46,006 nucleotides of DNA. Source: Cyanobium sp. T1B-Tous (lineage in GTDB: Bacteria > Cyanobacteriota > Cyanobacteriia > PCC-6307 > Cyanobiaceae). The notes below the pieces were generated by a model, which worked only from the letters and a program-made list of their open reading frames with translations, made no database searches and was not told the DNA's origin. The position numbers were made by a program, and so were the translations under genes. Below, piece after piece: positions 35,855-44,958 of this stretch (the stretch's first letter is position 1; each line of letters begins with the position of its first letter). The stretch lies in contig NZ_JAGQBE010000015.1 in assembly GCF_024345475.1 (NCBI RefSeq), positions 1 through 46,006 on the forward strand, in the 5' to 3' direction.

Positions 35855-37056
35855 CGCCGGCGGGACGCCGCCCAGAGACGGGTGGGCAGACCCCACACAT
35901 AGATGAAGCCCTCGGACGCGCGGTGATCGAACTGATCGCCGGCGTCGTAGGTGGCCATGGTGGGCACATAGAGGCTGTTGGTGGCGCTGCTGCGCCCCAC
36001 CACGGTGGCGTTGCCCTTGTGCAGCTTGATGCGCACGGTGCCGTTGACGCTCTGCTGGGTGCGCTCGATGAAGCCATCAAGGGCCTCCTTGAGGGGGCCA
36101 TACCAAAGCCCCTGATACACCAGATCGGCCCATTGCTGCTCCAGCTGGCGCTTGGTGCGCAGCACGTCCGCAGCCAGGGTGAGGCTCTCGAGTTCCTGGT
36201 GGGCCTTGATCAGCAACAGCAGGCCAGGGGTCTCGTAGATCTCCCGGCTCTTGATGCCCACCACCCGGTTTTCCACCATGTCGAGGCGGCCGAAGCCATG
36301 GCCGCCGGCCAGGGCATTGGCCTGACGGATGAGGCTCACGGGGTCGAGGCGCACGCCATCGAAGCTCACAGGATTGCCCTGCTCAAAGCCGATCTCCACG
36401 ATCTGGGGCGCCGCCGGAGCCGCGTCCACCGACACGGTCATGGCATAGATCTCCTCGGGGGGCTCCACGTTGGGATCCTCCAAGGGGCCGGCCTCAATCG
36501 AGCGGCCCAGCAGGTTGAGGTCGATCGAATAGGGGGATTTCTTGCTCACGGGGGAGGGAATGCCGCAGCGCTCGCCGTAGGCGATCGTTTCCTCCCGGCT
36601 CATGCCCCACTCCCGCGCCGGGGTGAGCACCTTGAGATCGGGGGCCAGGGCACCGATGGCCACATCGAAGCGCACCTGGTCGTTGCCCTTGCCAGTGCAG
36701 CCGTGGGCCACCGCATCGGCGCCCACCTCGCGGGCGATCTCCACCAGACGACGGGCGATCAGCGGCCGGGCCAGGGCCGTGCTGAGCGGGTAGCGGCCCT
36801 CGTAGAGGGCATTGGCCCGGATCGCCGGAAAGGCGAATTCGGTGATGAAGGGCTCGATCAGGTCGCCCACGATCGACTGGCTGGCACCCGAATCGAGGGC
36901 CTTCTGGCGGATCGGCTCCAGTTCATCGCCCTGGCCGAGGTCGGCGGCGAAGGTGATCACCTCCTCCACGCCCCACTCCTGCATCAGATACGGAATGCAG
37001 ACGCTGGTGTCCACGCCGCCGGAATAGGCCAGCACCGCCTTCTTCGCCCGACCCAT
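35851..37056 (-). CDS. argG: Argininosuccinate synthase
   Basis: Joins citrulline and aspartate using ATP in the penultimate step of arginine synthesis. The 401-residue protein has the P-loop AYSGGVDTS near the start, [13 protein letters not shown], and the long central and C-terminal segments of the family ([29 protein letters not shown]). ATG at 37056 is supported by AGGGAG 7 nt upstream; a longer frame begins at 37077. Its stop overlaps that of the coiled-coil gene. A small membrane-protein gene lies 17 bp upstream on the same strand. Confidence 0.97.
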   Translation of the reverse strand: MGRAKKAVLAYSGGVDTSVCIPYLMQEWGVEEVITFAADLGQGDELEPIRQKALDSGASQSIVGDLIEPFITEFAFPAIRANALYEGRYPLSTALARPLIARRLVEIAREVGADAVAHGCTGKGNDQVRFDVAIGALAPDLKVLTPAREWGMSREETIAYGERCGIPSPVSKKSPYSIDLNLLGRSIEAGPLEDPNVEPPEEIYAMTVSVDAAPAAPQIVEIGFEQGNPVSFDGVRLDPVSLIRQANALAGGHGFGRLDMVENRVVGIKSREIYETPGLLLLIKAHQELESLTLAADVLRTKRQLEQQWADLVYQGLWYGPLKEALDGFIERTQQSVNGTVRIKLHKGNATVVGRSSATNSLYVPTMATYDAGDQFDHRASEGFIYVWGLPTRLWAASRRR

Positions 37057-37063
37057 CAACGCA

Positions 37064-37069
37064 CTCCCT
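37064..37069 (-). promoter_or_regulatory. Ribosome binding site deciding the argG start
   Basis: AGGGAG on the minus strand, 7 nt before ATG 37056 and inside the longer frame, supports the shorter ArgG. Confidence 0.65.
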
Positions 37070-37073
37070 GCGC

Positions 37074-37316
37074 TCAATCGGTCGATTCTCCCCTGTCGGG
37101 GTCAGGAGTGCCCGGATCGGGCACCCCGGTATCCCCGGGCAGCCGCCAGCGGATCAGCAACCACAGCCCCATCGCCAGCGGCGGCAGCCACACCAGGCCC
37201 CACACCAGCGCCGGCTGCAGGGGCAAGGGAGCCGGCCAGCGCTCACCCGCGGCGGCCAGCAGGGCACTGATCGCCAGCGCCAGGGACCAGAGGCGCACCA
37301 CCCCAGCCAGCTTCAT
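37074..37316 (-). CDS. Small two-helix membrane protein
   Basis: An 80-residue hypothetical protein beginning [10 protein letters not shown]. Two hydrophobic helices ([33 protein letters not shown]) are followed by a Pro/Asp-rich cytoplasmic tail. ATG at 37316 is preferred to the long frame from 37436 because GGTGG lies just upstream and the extra residues look non-coding. It ends 17 bp before argG, so the two may share a transcript. Function unknown. Confidence 0.6.
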   Translation of the reverse strand: MKLAGVVRLWSLALAISALLAAAGERWPAPLPLQPALVWGLVWLPPLAMGLWLLIRWRLPGDTGVPDPGTPDPDRGESTD

Positions 37317-37377
37317 GGGAACCACCGGATACACCGCTATGGTGGTTGATTGGACGTCTAGGGCGCAGCCTCCTCCT

Positions 37378-37653
37378 ATGAGCAAACTTGCGACCACTGG
37401 CAGCAGTCGACTCGACACGATCAACCCCTCACTCACCCGTTACGGGCGCAGCGAGCCGGCACCGGTGCTGCCGCTGCGGGATGAGCCCGACCTGCTGAGC
37501 TGGCTGGAAACCAGCGGGCGCCTGGTGGCCGACGAAGAGACCGCCAGCACCGAAGTGAGCACGGTGGAAGAGGAAGAGCTCTCGGCGCTGATGGGCGAGA
37601 AGGAGGACTACAACAAGGACGACGAGCAACAGGACGAAGACTGGGAAGACTGA
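37378..37653 (+). CDS. DUF3134 family protein
   Basis: A 91-residue cyanobacterial protein matching DUF3134: [19 protein letters not shown], then [13 protein letters not shown], and an acidic end with [14 protein letters not shown]. It is soluble and very acidic at the C-terminus; its function is unknown. ATG at 37378 gives the family start. It is divergent from the small membrane-protein gene and is followed 40 bp later by mraY. Confidence 0.82.
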   Translation: MSKLATTGSSRLDTINPSLTRYGRSEPAPVLPLRDEPDLLSWLETSGRLVADEETASTEVSTVEEEELSALMGEKEDYNKDDEQQDEDWED

Positions 37654-37693
37654 ATCGGGCAGGGGAGACTGGGGCAAGCGAGCGCCCCATCCC

Positions 37694-38806
37694 TTGGTTC
37701 TGTCTTCCGGTTCTGACCAGCCCAACGACCGCGCGGTGCCTAGCCGCCAAGCGGCCTGGGCCCTGGGCGGGCTGCTGCTGCTGGCCTGTGTGCTGGTGGA
37801 CTGGCACACCCGGGCCGCCCAGCTCACCCCGCCGCTGCTGCTGGCGGGCCTGATCAGCGCCGCGGTCACCGCCTGGGGAGTGCCCCGGCTGCGCCGGCTC
37901 AAGCTCGGCCAGGTGATCCGCGAAGAGGGGCCCCAGGGCCACCTGAGCAAGGCCGGCACGCCCACGATGGGCGGCCTGCTGGTGGTGCCCGTGGGGGTGC
38001 TGGTGGGGGGCCTGATCACCCCGAGTGATCCGCGCCTGCTGGCCGTTGCCGCCATCACCCTGGCCTACATGGCCATTGGCGCCATCGACGACTGGCGCAG
38101 CCTCACCCGCCGCACCAACACGGGCCTGACGCCCCGGGGCAAGTTGCTGCTCCAGGCGGGAGCGGCCGTGCTGTTTCTGGTCTGGGCCGCGGCGGGCCAG
38201 TGGCTGGGGGGCGCCGACGCCGGCGACATCGGCCTGCCCCTGGGCTGGGTGCTGCCGATCGGGCTGCTGATCTGGCCCCTGGGTCTGTTTGTGTTTCTGG
38301 CCGAAAGCAACGCCACCAACCTCACCGATGGCCTCGACGGACTGGCGGCGGGCTGCGGCGCCGTGGTGTTCACCGGCCTGGGGCTGCAGCTGATGCTGCG
38401 CGGCCATGAGGGCGATGCGTCCCTGGCCGGCTTCTGCGCCGCCATGGCCGGTTGCTGGCTGGGCTTTCTGGCCCACAACCGCCACCCCGCCCGGCTGTTC
38501 ATGGGAGACACGGGCTCCCTGGCCATGGGGGCCGCCCTCAGCGCCGTGGCCCTGCTCTCCAACAGCCTGTGGCCGCTGCTGCTGATGGGCGGGGTGTTCC
38601 TGGCCGAATCCCTGTCGGTGATCCTGCAGGTGTGGGTGTTCAAAGCCACCAAGAACCCGGCCACGGGCCAGGGTCGGCGCCTGCTGCGCATGGCGCCACT
38701 GCACCACCACTTCGAACTGGGTGGTTTGGCGGAACAGGGGGTGGTGATCCGCTTCTGGGTCGCCAGCCTGCTACTGGTGGGATTGGGTTTGGTGCTGCTG
38801 CCCTGA
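37694..38806 (+). CDS. mraY: Phospho-N-acetylmuramoyl-pentapeptide transferase
   Basis: Transfers phospho-MurNAc-pentapeptide to undecaprenyl phosphate, giving lipid I, the first membrane step of peptidoglycan synthesis. The 370-residue protein has about ten membrane helices and the MraY motifs in order: [45 protein letters not shown] and [10 protein letters not shown]. The catalytic Asp residues lie in the IDDW and TDGLDG segments. The start is TTG at 37694, which suggests modest translation. No mur or fts genes are adjacent. Confidence 0.96.
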   Translation: MVLSSGSDQPNDRAVPSRQAAWALGGLLLLACVLVDWHTRAAQLTPPLLLAGLISAAVTAWGVPRLRRLKLGQVIREEGPQGHLSKAGTPTMGGLLVVPVGVLVGGLITPSDPRLLAVAAITLAYMAIGAIDDWRSLTRRTNTGLTPRGKLLLQAGAAVLFLVWAAAGQWLGGADAGDIGLPLGWVLPIGLLIWPLGLFVFLAESNATNLTDGLDGLAAGCGAVVFTGLGLQLMLRGHEGDASLAGFCAAMAGCWLGFLAHNRHPARLFMGDTGSLAMGAALSAVALLSNSLWPLLLMGGVFLAESLSVILQVWVFKATKNPATGQGRRLLRMAPLHHHFELGGLAEQGVVIRFWVASLLLVGLGLVLLP

Positions 38807-38830
38807 GCCCTGCCGTTGCCACCGCCCCCC

Positions 38831-39067
38831 ATGGCCTACTTCACCTGGAAGGAAACCGGCCTCACCTCCGACTGCGCCAGCCTGGCGGCCATGGCCGCCC
38901 GCTTTGAGGAGGCGGCCGAACTGATGCGGCGCATGGCCACCGAGGGCTTCCAACTGGAGCGCCACAGCGATGGCCAGCACATCACCCACCCCGATCCGGC
39001 GGTGTTCGAGGCCTACGGCTTCATCAACGAAGAATCACCGGTGCGGCAGCTCACCCTGCTGCCCTGA
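38831..39067 (+). CDS. Small conserved-looking protein of unknown function
   Basis: A 78-residue soluble protein (MAYFTWKETG start) with the helix ARFEEAAELMRRMATEGFQL and an end HPDPAVFEAYGFINEESPV. I recall similar short proteins in other picocyanobacteria, but cannot check it. ATG at 38831 lies 24 bp after the mraY stop, so the genes may be co-transcribed. No function is proposed. Confidence 0.68.
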   Translation: MAYFTWKETGLTSDCASLAAMAARFEEAAELMRRMATEGFQLERHSDGQHITHPDPAVFEAYGFINEESPVRQLTLLP

Positions 39068-39078
39068 GGGGGCCAGGC

Positions 39079-39252
39079 TCAACCGCGGCGCAGGTAGCCC
39101 ACAACCCACACCACCACGAAGGCGAGTGAGGAGAGGCCCAGATAGATCAGGGCCCACTTCTGCAGGGTGGCGATATCCCAGCCGAACAGGAGGCCGTTGG
39201 CGGCATCCCCGGCGGTGCTGAACCCCAATGGCAATGCCAACAGCCAACCCAT
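39079..39252 (-). CDS. Small membrane protein of 57 residues
   Basis: Begins MGWLLALPLGF, has two hydrophobic segments, the second strong (LIYLGLSSLAFVVVWVVGYL), and ends in RRG. It converges on the 78-residue gene with 11 bp between stops and is divergent from purT (starts 52 bp apart). It is too short to assign; a single-pass accessory subunit is possible. Confidence 0.55.
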   Translation of the reverse strand: MGWLLALPLGFSTAGDAANGLLFGWDIATLQKWALIYLGLSSLAFVVVWVVGYLRRG

Positions 39253-39304
39253 CGAGGCGCCCCGGTGTGGAGGAAAATCGAGTCCATCTTGCCGGGTGTC
39301 CCCC

Positions 39305-40504
39305 ATGGCCTCACCAGCCCCCACGTGCCTGCCCGCCACGCTGATGCTGCTGGGCAGCGGTGAACTGGGCAAGGAGGTGGCCATCGCCGCCCAGCGGCTC
39401 GGCTGCCGGGTGATCGCGGTGGACCGCTACGCCGGCGCCCCCGCCATGCAGGTGGCCGACGTGGCCGAGGTGATCGCCATGACCGACGCCGAGGCCCTCA
39501 AGGCCGTGGTGCGCCGCCACCAGCCCGATCTGGTGATCCCGGAAATCGAAGCCCTGGCGGTGGATGCCCTGGCCGAGCTGGAAGCCGAGGGCATCACCGT
39601 GATCCCCACGGCCCGGGCCACGGCCTTCACCATGAACCGCGACCGCATCCGCGACCTAGCCGCCACGGAGCTGGGGCTGCGCACGGCCCGCTTCGCCTAC
39701 GCCGAAAGCGCCGAGGAGCTGGCGGCTGCCGCCGCCGGCCTGGGCTGGCCGGTGGTGGTGAAACCGGTGATGAGCTCCTCCGGCAAGGGGCAGAGCGTGG
39801 TGCCGGGGCCGGAGGGCATCGCCGCCGCCTGGGATGCCGCCCTGGCCGGCGCCCGCGGTGCGGGGGCCCGGGTGATCGTGGAGGAATTCCTGCACTTTGA
39901 GCTGGAGATCACCCTGCTCACGGTGAAGCAGTGGGCTGGATCCACCCTCTTCTGCCCGCCGATCGGCCACATCCAGGAGCGGGGCGACTACCAGGCCAGC
40001 TGGCAGCCCGCCGAGCTGGGCAGCGCCGAGCTGGCCACCGCCCAGTCCATGGCCCAGGCCGTCACCGACAACCTGGGTGGTGCGGGCCTGTTCGGCGTGG
40101 AGTTCTTTCTCTGCCGCACCCCCGCCGGAACGCTGGAGGTGGTGTTCTCCGAGCTCTCACCCCGCCCCCACGACACCGGCCTGGTGACCCTGGTGGGCCA
40201 GAACCTGAGCGAGTTTGAGCTGCATCTGCGGGCGGTGCTGGGCCTGCCGATTCCGGCGATCCGCAGCCTCGGAGCGGCCGCCAGCCGGGTGATCCTGGCC
40301 GAGGCGGCCGGCGCACCGGTGGCCTACGACGGCGTGGCGGAAGCCCTCAGCGAAGAGGACACCCAGGTGCTGCTGTTCGGCAAGCCGGAGGCCCGCCCCC
40401 AGCGGCGCATGGGCGTCGCCCTGGCCCGCGGCAGCAACGAGGCCGAGGCCCGCCGCAAGGCCGATGCGGCCGCCGCCCAGATCCGCGTGCAGCCCTCCAG
40501 CTGA
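39305..40504 (+). CDS. purT: Formate-dependent GAR transformylase (PurT)
   Basis: ATP-grasp enzyme that uses formate and ATP, through formyl phosphate, to formylate glycinamide ribonucleotide in purine synthesis. The 399-residue protein has LMLLGSGELGKEVAIAAQRL at the start, the substrate loop RDRIRDLAATELGL, the ATP-grasp segment VVVKPVMSSSGKGQS, IVEEFLHFELEITLL and the metal-site VVFSELSPRPHDTGLVTL. ATG at 39305 is the family start. It is functionally linked to purU at 27699-28571, which makes formate. Confidence 0.97.
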   Translation: MASPAPTCLPATLMLLGSGELGKEVAIAAQRLGCRVIAVDRYAGAPAMQVADVAEVIAMTDAEALKAVVRRHQPDLVIPEIEALAVDALAELEAEGITVIPTARATAFTMNRDRIRDLAATELGLRTARFAYAESAEELAAAAAGLGWPVVVKPVMSSSGKGQSVVPGPEGIAAAWDAALAGARGAGARVIVEEFLHFELEITLLTVKQWAGSTLFCPPIGHIQERGDYQASWQPAELGSAELATAQSMAQAVTDNLGGAGLFGVEFFLCRTPAGTLEVVFSELSPRPHDTGLVTLVGQNLSEFELHLRAVLGLPIPAIRSLGAAASRVILAEAAGAPVAYDGVAEALSEEDTQVLLFGKPEARPQRRMGVALARGSNEAEARRKADAAAAQIRVQPSS

Positions 40505-40571
40505 GCAAGCGGCGCTCACCCCCTGGTGCAGCAGGGTTTCGGCCCTTATGGTGCCGCCAGCAGGAACCCCC

Positions 40572-41600
40572 ATGAGCCAGGCCCAACCCCGCCCGCGTCG
40601 CAGCCGACGCGACAGCAGCCGCGGGGCTGTGGTCACCGACCTGCACAACCTTCGCGAGCAACGCCAATCAGGGCGCGAGCAACGCCAATCAGGCCGGCCC
40701 AAACCCGCTGGTCACGCCAGCGAGGCCCCTCGCCGCAACCGGCGCCGCCCCCTGCTGCCCTTCGCCCTGGGCATCGCCCTCGGCTATGGCCTGGCCGGGC
40801 CCCTGCCCCAGCTGGCCAGTGGAGCGATGGCGGCCTTGGTGCATGGGCCCCAGCACCTCACGAGCCTGATCAATCCCTTCGGCATCGGCAACCGCCGCAT
40901 CCTGGTGATCGGCACCGACAAGGTGGGCGAGAACACCGATGTGATGTTCACGGTGCAGCTCAAGGACGGCACCACCCAGCTCACCCAGGTGCCCCGGGAC
41001 ACCTTCGTGGAATCGGCCGATTACGGCATCGTCAAGGCCAATGCCCTCTACGCCTTCGGCGGCATGGGAGCCCTGAAACAGGAACTCACCAGCCTGCTGA
41101 ATGCCCCGGTGGATCGCTACGTGCGGGTCAACCTGCGGGCGGTTGAGCACCTGGCCGACGCCCTCGGCGGTGTCGAGGTCGACGTGCCCAAGCGCATGTA
41201 CTACGTCGACAACGCCCAGAACCTCTACATCGACCTCTACCCCGGCCGCCAGGTGCTGAAGGGCGAGCAGCTCGAAGGCTTCCTGCGCTACCGCCACGAT
41301 GAACTGGGCGACCTGGGCCGCATGGAGCGGCAGAAACTGGTGCTGGCCGAGGTGTTCCGCAAACTGGCCCAGCCCACCACCCTGGCCCGGCTGCCGGAGC
41401 TGCTGAAGGTCGCCGGCGACGACGTCAAAACCGATCTCTCCCCCGTGGAGATGGGTCAGCTGCTCACCGCCATGGCCAGCACCAAACTCACCACCCGCCA
41501 ACTGCCGGGTCGGGCGTTCTGGCACAACGACCTCAGCTACTGGATGCCCGACGGCAACAGCCACTACGCCGGGGTCAGCAGCGAAGAACCGCTGCCCTGA
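40572..41600 (+). CDS. LytR-CpsA-Psr (LCP) family protein
   Basis: LCP proteins attach polymers such as capsule or other glycopolymers to peptidoglycan using polyprenyl-phosphate-linked donors. The 342-residue protein has a basic N-terminal tail, one membrane helix (LLPFALGIALGYGLAGPL), and an outside LCP domain: RILVIGTDKVGENTDVMF, QVPRDTFV, VNLRAVEHLADALGGVEVDVP and the Arg-rich end FLRYRHDELGDLGRMERQ. ATG at 40572 is the start. The tail contains a perfect in-frame 7-residue duplication (REQRQSG). It converges on the sucrose-phosphate synthase gene, 13 bp apart. Confidence 0.9.
   Translation: MSQAQPRPRRSRRDSSRGAVVTDLHNLREQRQSGREQRQSGRPKPAGHASEAPRRNRRRPLLPFALGIALGYGLAGPLPQLASGAMAALVHGPQHLTSLINPFGIGNRRILVIGTDKVGENTDVMFTVQLKDGTTQLTQVPRDTFVESADYGIVKANALYAFGGMGALKQELTSLLNAPVDRYVRVNLRAVEHLADALGGVEVDVPKRMYYVDNAQNLYIDLYPGRQVLKGEQLEGFLRYRHDELGDLGRMERQKLVLAEVFRKLAQPTTLARLPELLKVAGDDVKTDLSPVEMGQLLTAMASTKLTTRQLPGRAFWHNDLSYWMPDGNSHYAGVSSEEPLP
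40653..40694. repeat. 21-bp tandem duplication in the LCP gene
   Basis: Two 21-bp units at 40653-40673 and 40674-40694 differ only at the last base and encode REQRQSG twice in the cytoplasmic N-terminal tail. A recent in-frame slippage or duplication is likely. Confidence 0.85.
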
Positions 41601-41613
41601 AGGGGGCAATCCT

Positions 41614-43749
41614 TCAGCGCCGCAGGAAACGGTGGTGCTCCAAGCCCTCCAGCAGGCCCCAGGCCTGGGGGCTGGAGGCAAAGAACACCCGCCGGTTCTG
41701 ACGCAGGGATTCCAGGGCCGGATCGTGGTCACCGGGCACCACCCCACAGGGCAGGCCCCGCAACAGCTCCCCATCCCCCTGCTGGCTGGCCTCCACCAGG
41801 ATGGCGCTGAGGGGCAGTTGCCAACGCAGGGCGACGTAGCGCAGGGCCTCGGTTTTCGAAGCCGTGAGCGGCAGCACATCCAAATACCAGTGCTGGAAGA
41901 GGTGGGCTCGGGCCGTCAGAGCGTGCTGCTGCAGGGTCTGACGCACCAGGGGCAGGATGCCCTGGTCAGGCTCCTGGAGCAGGTAACTCACCTTGAAGGC
42001 ACCCTGCTGGGCCGGATCCTGCAGGCGCAGCCGGGGTTGAAGTGCGGCCAGCGCGGCCTGCACCGCATCCCGATCCCAACGGCGGCCGATGTGGCGCTGC
42101 CAGTGGTGGTCGGGCCAGAGGCCCTCGGGCGTGCGGATGTGGATCTCGGTGCCGGCCTGGGTGATCCACAGCCAGGGTTCGGGCAGGTGGAGTTCGGCAA
42201 AGCGCTGGCGAGCCGCCTGGATCGAGCGGCCGCTGGTGAGGCCAATGCCCAGCTGGGATTCGGCCAGCAAACGGCGCCGCAATTCAGCCAGGCTGCCGGG
42301 ATCCGGATCGGCCAGGCTCGCGTCGAGATCGAGCACCACCAGCCGTTCGGGACGCTCGGGCGGAACGGTTTCACCCTGCTGAAACCAGCGACTGGGCCGC
42401 AGGCTGGCCGCCTGGTGCGCCGCGGCGGTGGCCGCCCCCAGGTAGTGGTTCACATGGGCATCCCAACTGAAGGAACGGCTCACCGCCTCCACCCCGTTGT
42501 CGCGCCAGCGACGCCAACGCTCCGGATTGGCCAGGCTGTCCTCCAGGGCCTGCTGCAGGGCGTCGAGATCGGACACGTCCACCAGTACACCGTTCTGACA
42601 GCGGGCCAGGATGTCCTTGGGCCCCCCGTCATCGGTGGCCACAATCGGCACGCCACAGGCCGCAGCCTCCAACAGGGTGAGGCCGAAGGGCTCGGTGAGG
42701 GCGGGATTGACGAACACACCACCCAGCCGTGAAGCCCAGCGGTAGATGGCCGGTATCTGGTGACGCCCGTGCTGCTTCGGATAGGCCACCTGGCCGTAAA
42801 GATCAAAACGATCCACCAGTTCGAACACCTGCTGAAACACCTCCCGTTGCTGCTTCTCCAGCTGGCGGGGGTCGTTGCGGCAACCCAGCAACAGCACCAG
42901 GTTGTGCTGCTGCCGCAGGCGCTCGGAGCGACCAAACACCTCCACCAGGGCGGGGATGTTCTTGCGGTGATCGGCCCGGCAGATGGCCAGCACCGGCGGC
43001 TTGGCGGGATCGCGCAGAAAGGGCTCGATCAGCCCCTGCACCACGGGTTCCTCCAGGCCGGGCTGGGGCGGAAAGAACTGGCGCACGTCAACGCCCGGGG
43101 GGATCACGGCGGCCTGATCCGCGCAGAAGCGGCCATAGCGGGCGTACTGCACCTCCAGCTCCTGACGGGTGCTGGTCACCACCAAGTTGCTGTGGGCGAG
43201 GGCCAGCTCTTCGGCGTCAATGCGCCGGGCCATCGAGTACTGCTCCTCGATCTGGCGGGGATCCAAACCCGCGTCGATCAGGCGCCGGCGCTTCTCCCGG
43301 CCCAGGGAGTGTCCGGTGAACACCAGGGGAATGCCCAAACGCTGCCGCAGCAAGGCACCCACGTAGCCGGCGTCGGCGTAGTGGGCATGGATCCAATCGG
43401 GGAGACGGTGCTGGGCGAGCAGGCTTTCCGTGAGCGCATCGGCCAGCTCATCGAGATGGGGCCACAACAACTCCTTGCGCAGATAGCGGCGCGGCCCAAA
43501 GGCCAGCCGCCGAATGGCGGCACCAGGGCCCAACGCCTCCCAGGGCTGGGCGTAGTCGGCAGAAACGCGGCGATCCCGGATCAGCCGTGTAACCACGTCA
43601 AGCCGCTCCACCTCCGGCCGCAGGGCCAGGCTGCGGACCAGCTCGAGCACATAGGTGGTCTGGCCACCGGTGTCGGCATCCCGGCCCAGTTCGAGGTCGT
43701 GACCCCGAAACAGACCATGCAGGTGCAGGTGGAGGATGTACAAACCCAA
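41614..43749 (-). CDS. sps: Sucrose-phosphate synthase with C-terminal HAD domain
   Basis: Makes sucrose 6-phosphate from a nucleotide sugar and fructose 6-phosphate; sucrose acts as compatible solute and carbon store. The 711-residue protein has the SPS start HLHGLFRGHDLELGRDADTGGQT, a GT-B glycosyltransferase core (HAHYADAGYVGAL; GHSLGREKRRRL; NPALTEPFGLTLLEAAACG) and a HAD/SPP-like domain from about 460. That domain has DLDASL (motif I, Thr replaced by Ser), TSGRS and a Lys in ASKTEA, but motif IV reads ASQQGDGEL rather than GDSGND, so phosphatase activity is doubtful. The start is TTG at 43749, giving the family MGLYILHLHLH. It faces a 246-bp gene-free stretch. Confidence 0.93.
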   Translation of the reverse strand: MGLYILHLHLHGLFRGHDLELGRDADTGGQTTYVLELVRSLALRPEVERLDVVTRLIRDRRVSADYAQPWEALGPGAAIRRLAFGPRRYLRKELLWPHLDELADALTESLLAQHRLPDWIHAHYADAGYVGALLRQRLGIPLVFTGHSLGREKRRRLIDAGLDPRQIEEQYSMARRIDAEELALAHSNLVVTSTRQELEVQYARYGRFCADQAAVIPPGVDVRQFFPPQPGLEEPVVQGLIEPFLRDPAKPPVLAICRADHRKNIPALVEVFGRSERLRQQHNLVLLLGCRNDPRQLEKQQREVFQQVFELVDRFDLYGQVAYPKQHGRHQIPAIYRWASRLGGVFVNPALTEPFGLTLLEAAACGVPIVATDDGGPKDILARCQNGVLVDVSDLDALQQALEDSLANPERWRRWRDNGVEAVSRSFSWDAHVNHYLGAATAAAHQAASLRPSRWFQQGETVPPERPERLVVLDLDASLADPDPGSLAELRRRLLAESQLGIGLTSGRSIQAARQRFAELHLPEPWLWITQAGTEIHIRTPEGLWPDHHWQRHIGRRWDRDAVQAALAALQPRLRLQDPAQQGAFKVSYLLQEPDQGILPLVRQTLQQHALTARAHLFQHWYLDVLPLTASKTEALRYVALRWQLPLSAILVEASQQGDGELLRGLPCGVVPGDHDPALESLRQNRRVFFASSPQAWGLLEGLEHHRFLRR

Positions 43750-43995
43750 AGGGCAAGACCACTGCCTTTATCGATAGCGAGTTCGGCGTCCACCGTCCGC
43801 GTTACGTCACAGAGCTCCCCGGGCAGAACTACTGCTTCAGCGGGCAAACGGCAGTGATGACTTGCTTTTTCAGCGAACCCGTGACCATGAAGCTGGATGA
43901 CGGGGAGCACACAATTCAGCGTCGGGGGCCGACCAAGCGATTTGACTGGGCCAGACAGGGTTTTTAGGGTGAGAGCAGTGGGGAGGCCATCAGGC

Positions 43996-44442
43996 GTGGC
44001 GGCGCAAGGAACACTCAATCGGGGACTGGCCCTCGCGACCGGGCTGCTCTTGCTCGGCAACCTGATCGCCTGTGATGAGCTGTCCCGCGCCAAGCGACGG
44101 GATGATCCAGCCTCCGCAATCAACACCCGCACCTCGAAATGGAGGGGCAACTCCAGCGACGGCTCGTACAGCCATGTGGAACAGGTGAGCACGGGCAAAA
44201 ACAGCTTTGTGTTCAACGAAACCTGGTACAAAAAAGGACCCAAACCGATCAAAACATCAGGCTCGGGCCGGTACGAAGAATCCAACAGCACCAACATTTA
44301 CACCTACACCAAGCCTCCAGGCGTAGTGGTGGTACGCACCGACGAAAGCCCAGACGAGATCTCCACCGTGGACACCGTGATCAACACCACGATCCCGCTG
44401 TTCAAAGTGGGCGAACAGATCAGCTACACGGTGCGGGAATAG
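43996..44442 (+). CDS. Small lipoprotein of unknown function
   Basis: A 148-residue protein with signal peptide and lipobox LIAC. The mature part is rich in Ser, Thr, Lys and Tyr with beta-like alternation (NSFVFNETWYKKGPKPIKTS; STNIYTYTKPPGVVVV), and has no known motif. GTG at 43996 is preferred because GGGAGG lies 9 nt upstream; ATG at 43897 would add an unlikely 33-residue leader. It is less GC-rich in style than its neighbours (more AAA, AAC, ACA), which hints at separate origin. Divergent from the sps gene. Confidence 0.68.
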   Translation: MAAQGTLNRGLALATGLLLLGNLIACDELSRAKRRDDPASAINTRTSKWRGNSSDGSYSHVEQVSTGKNSFVFNETWYKKGPKPIKTSGSGRYEESNSTNIYTYTKPPGVVVVRTDESPDEISTVDTVINTTIPLFKVGEQISYTVRE

Positions 44443-44563
44443 GGCCCTTGGCCCAACTTCATCAAACCCCCACCACCTCGAGGAATATCAATCAATACAA
44501 GACAAAGAAAAAGGGAGCCTATCTAAGCTCCCCGTACGTTGGTTGCCCTAACCAGAAAGTGGG

Positions 44564-44845
44564 CTATTGAGAAATAAAATTAAAGGCTTCGGCTGCCCGC
44601 TCCTCAGGTTTACCGGAGAAGCCCCCAGGTTCGGGGACATGGGCCATCAGCACATCGGCAACGAAGCGATCCGATGACTCCTTGGAGTCCCAGATTGCCA
44701 CAATCAACACACCACCATCGACGGCTCCAGCTGCGTGATGAAGCTGCCCGTTTGGCAAACCACCTTTGGGATGAACAGCTGCAACTTCATCCCGGTACTG
44801 CTCTTCCGTCGCACCTGGCCAGAAATGGGTAAGGATGTAAGCCAT
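44564..44845 (-). CDS. FWPGAT-motif protein, paralogue of the 9.8-kb gene
   Basis: A 93-residue protein beginning MAYILTHFWPGATEEQ. It aligns along its whole length with the protein at 9758-10045 (FWPGAT-EQ, GQL, A-VDGG--IV-IW, LM, PGG-SGKPEER-type end). The fold is probably a small dimeric alpha/beta barrel, function unknown. ATG at 44845 is chosen by alignment with the paralogue; a GTG at 44869 adds eight residues. It follows uvrA on the same strand with a hairpin between. Confidence 0.68.
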   Translation of the reverse strand: MAYILTHFWPGATEEQYRDEVAAVHPKGGLPNGQLHHAAGAVDGGVLIVAIWDSKESSDRFVADVLMAHVPEPGGFSGKPEERAAEAFNFISQ

Positions 44846-44890
44846 CAGCGAAAGGAAATCAAGGCCCACTCACAGTGGCAGCTCTAGCAA

Positions 44891-44920
44891 AACAATCATG
44901 ACGTCGTCATCAACATTGTT
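44891..44920 (-). terminator. Nested inverted repeat after uvrA
   Basis: ATGACG-T-CGTCAT (44898-44910) is a 6-bp inverted repeat, flanked by an outer pair AACAAT (44891-44896) and ATTGTT (44915-44920). On the minus strand the outer arm is followed by TTTTG, so it is probably the uvrA terminator, with a bulge between the two stems. An operator is the alternative. Confidence 0.5.
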
Positions 44921-44958
44921 GTCGCAAGAGGATGACGCAATCCTCGGATCCTCTCTTC

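Noticed and set aside
44442-44454. GGGCC/GGCCC hairpin after the 44-kb lipoprotein gene as terminator
   Set aside because: Only a 5-bp stem, overlapping the stop codon, and it is not followed by a T-tract.
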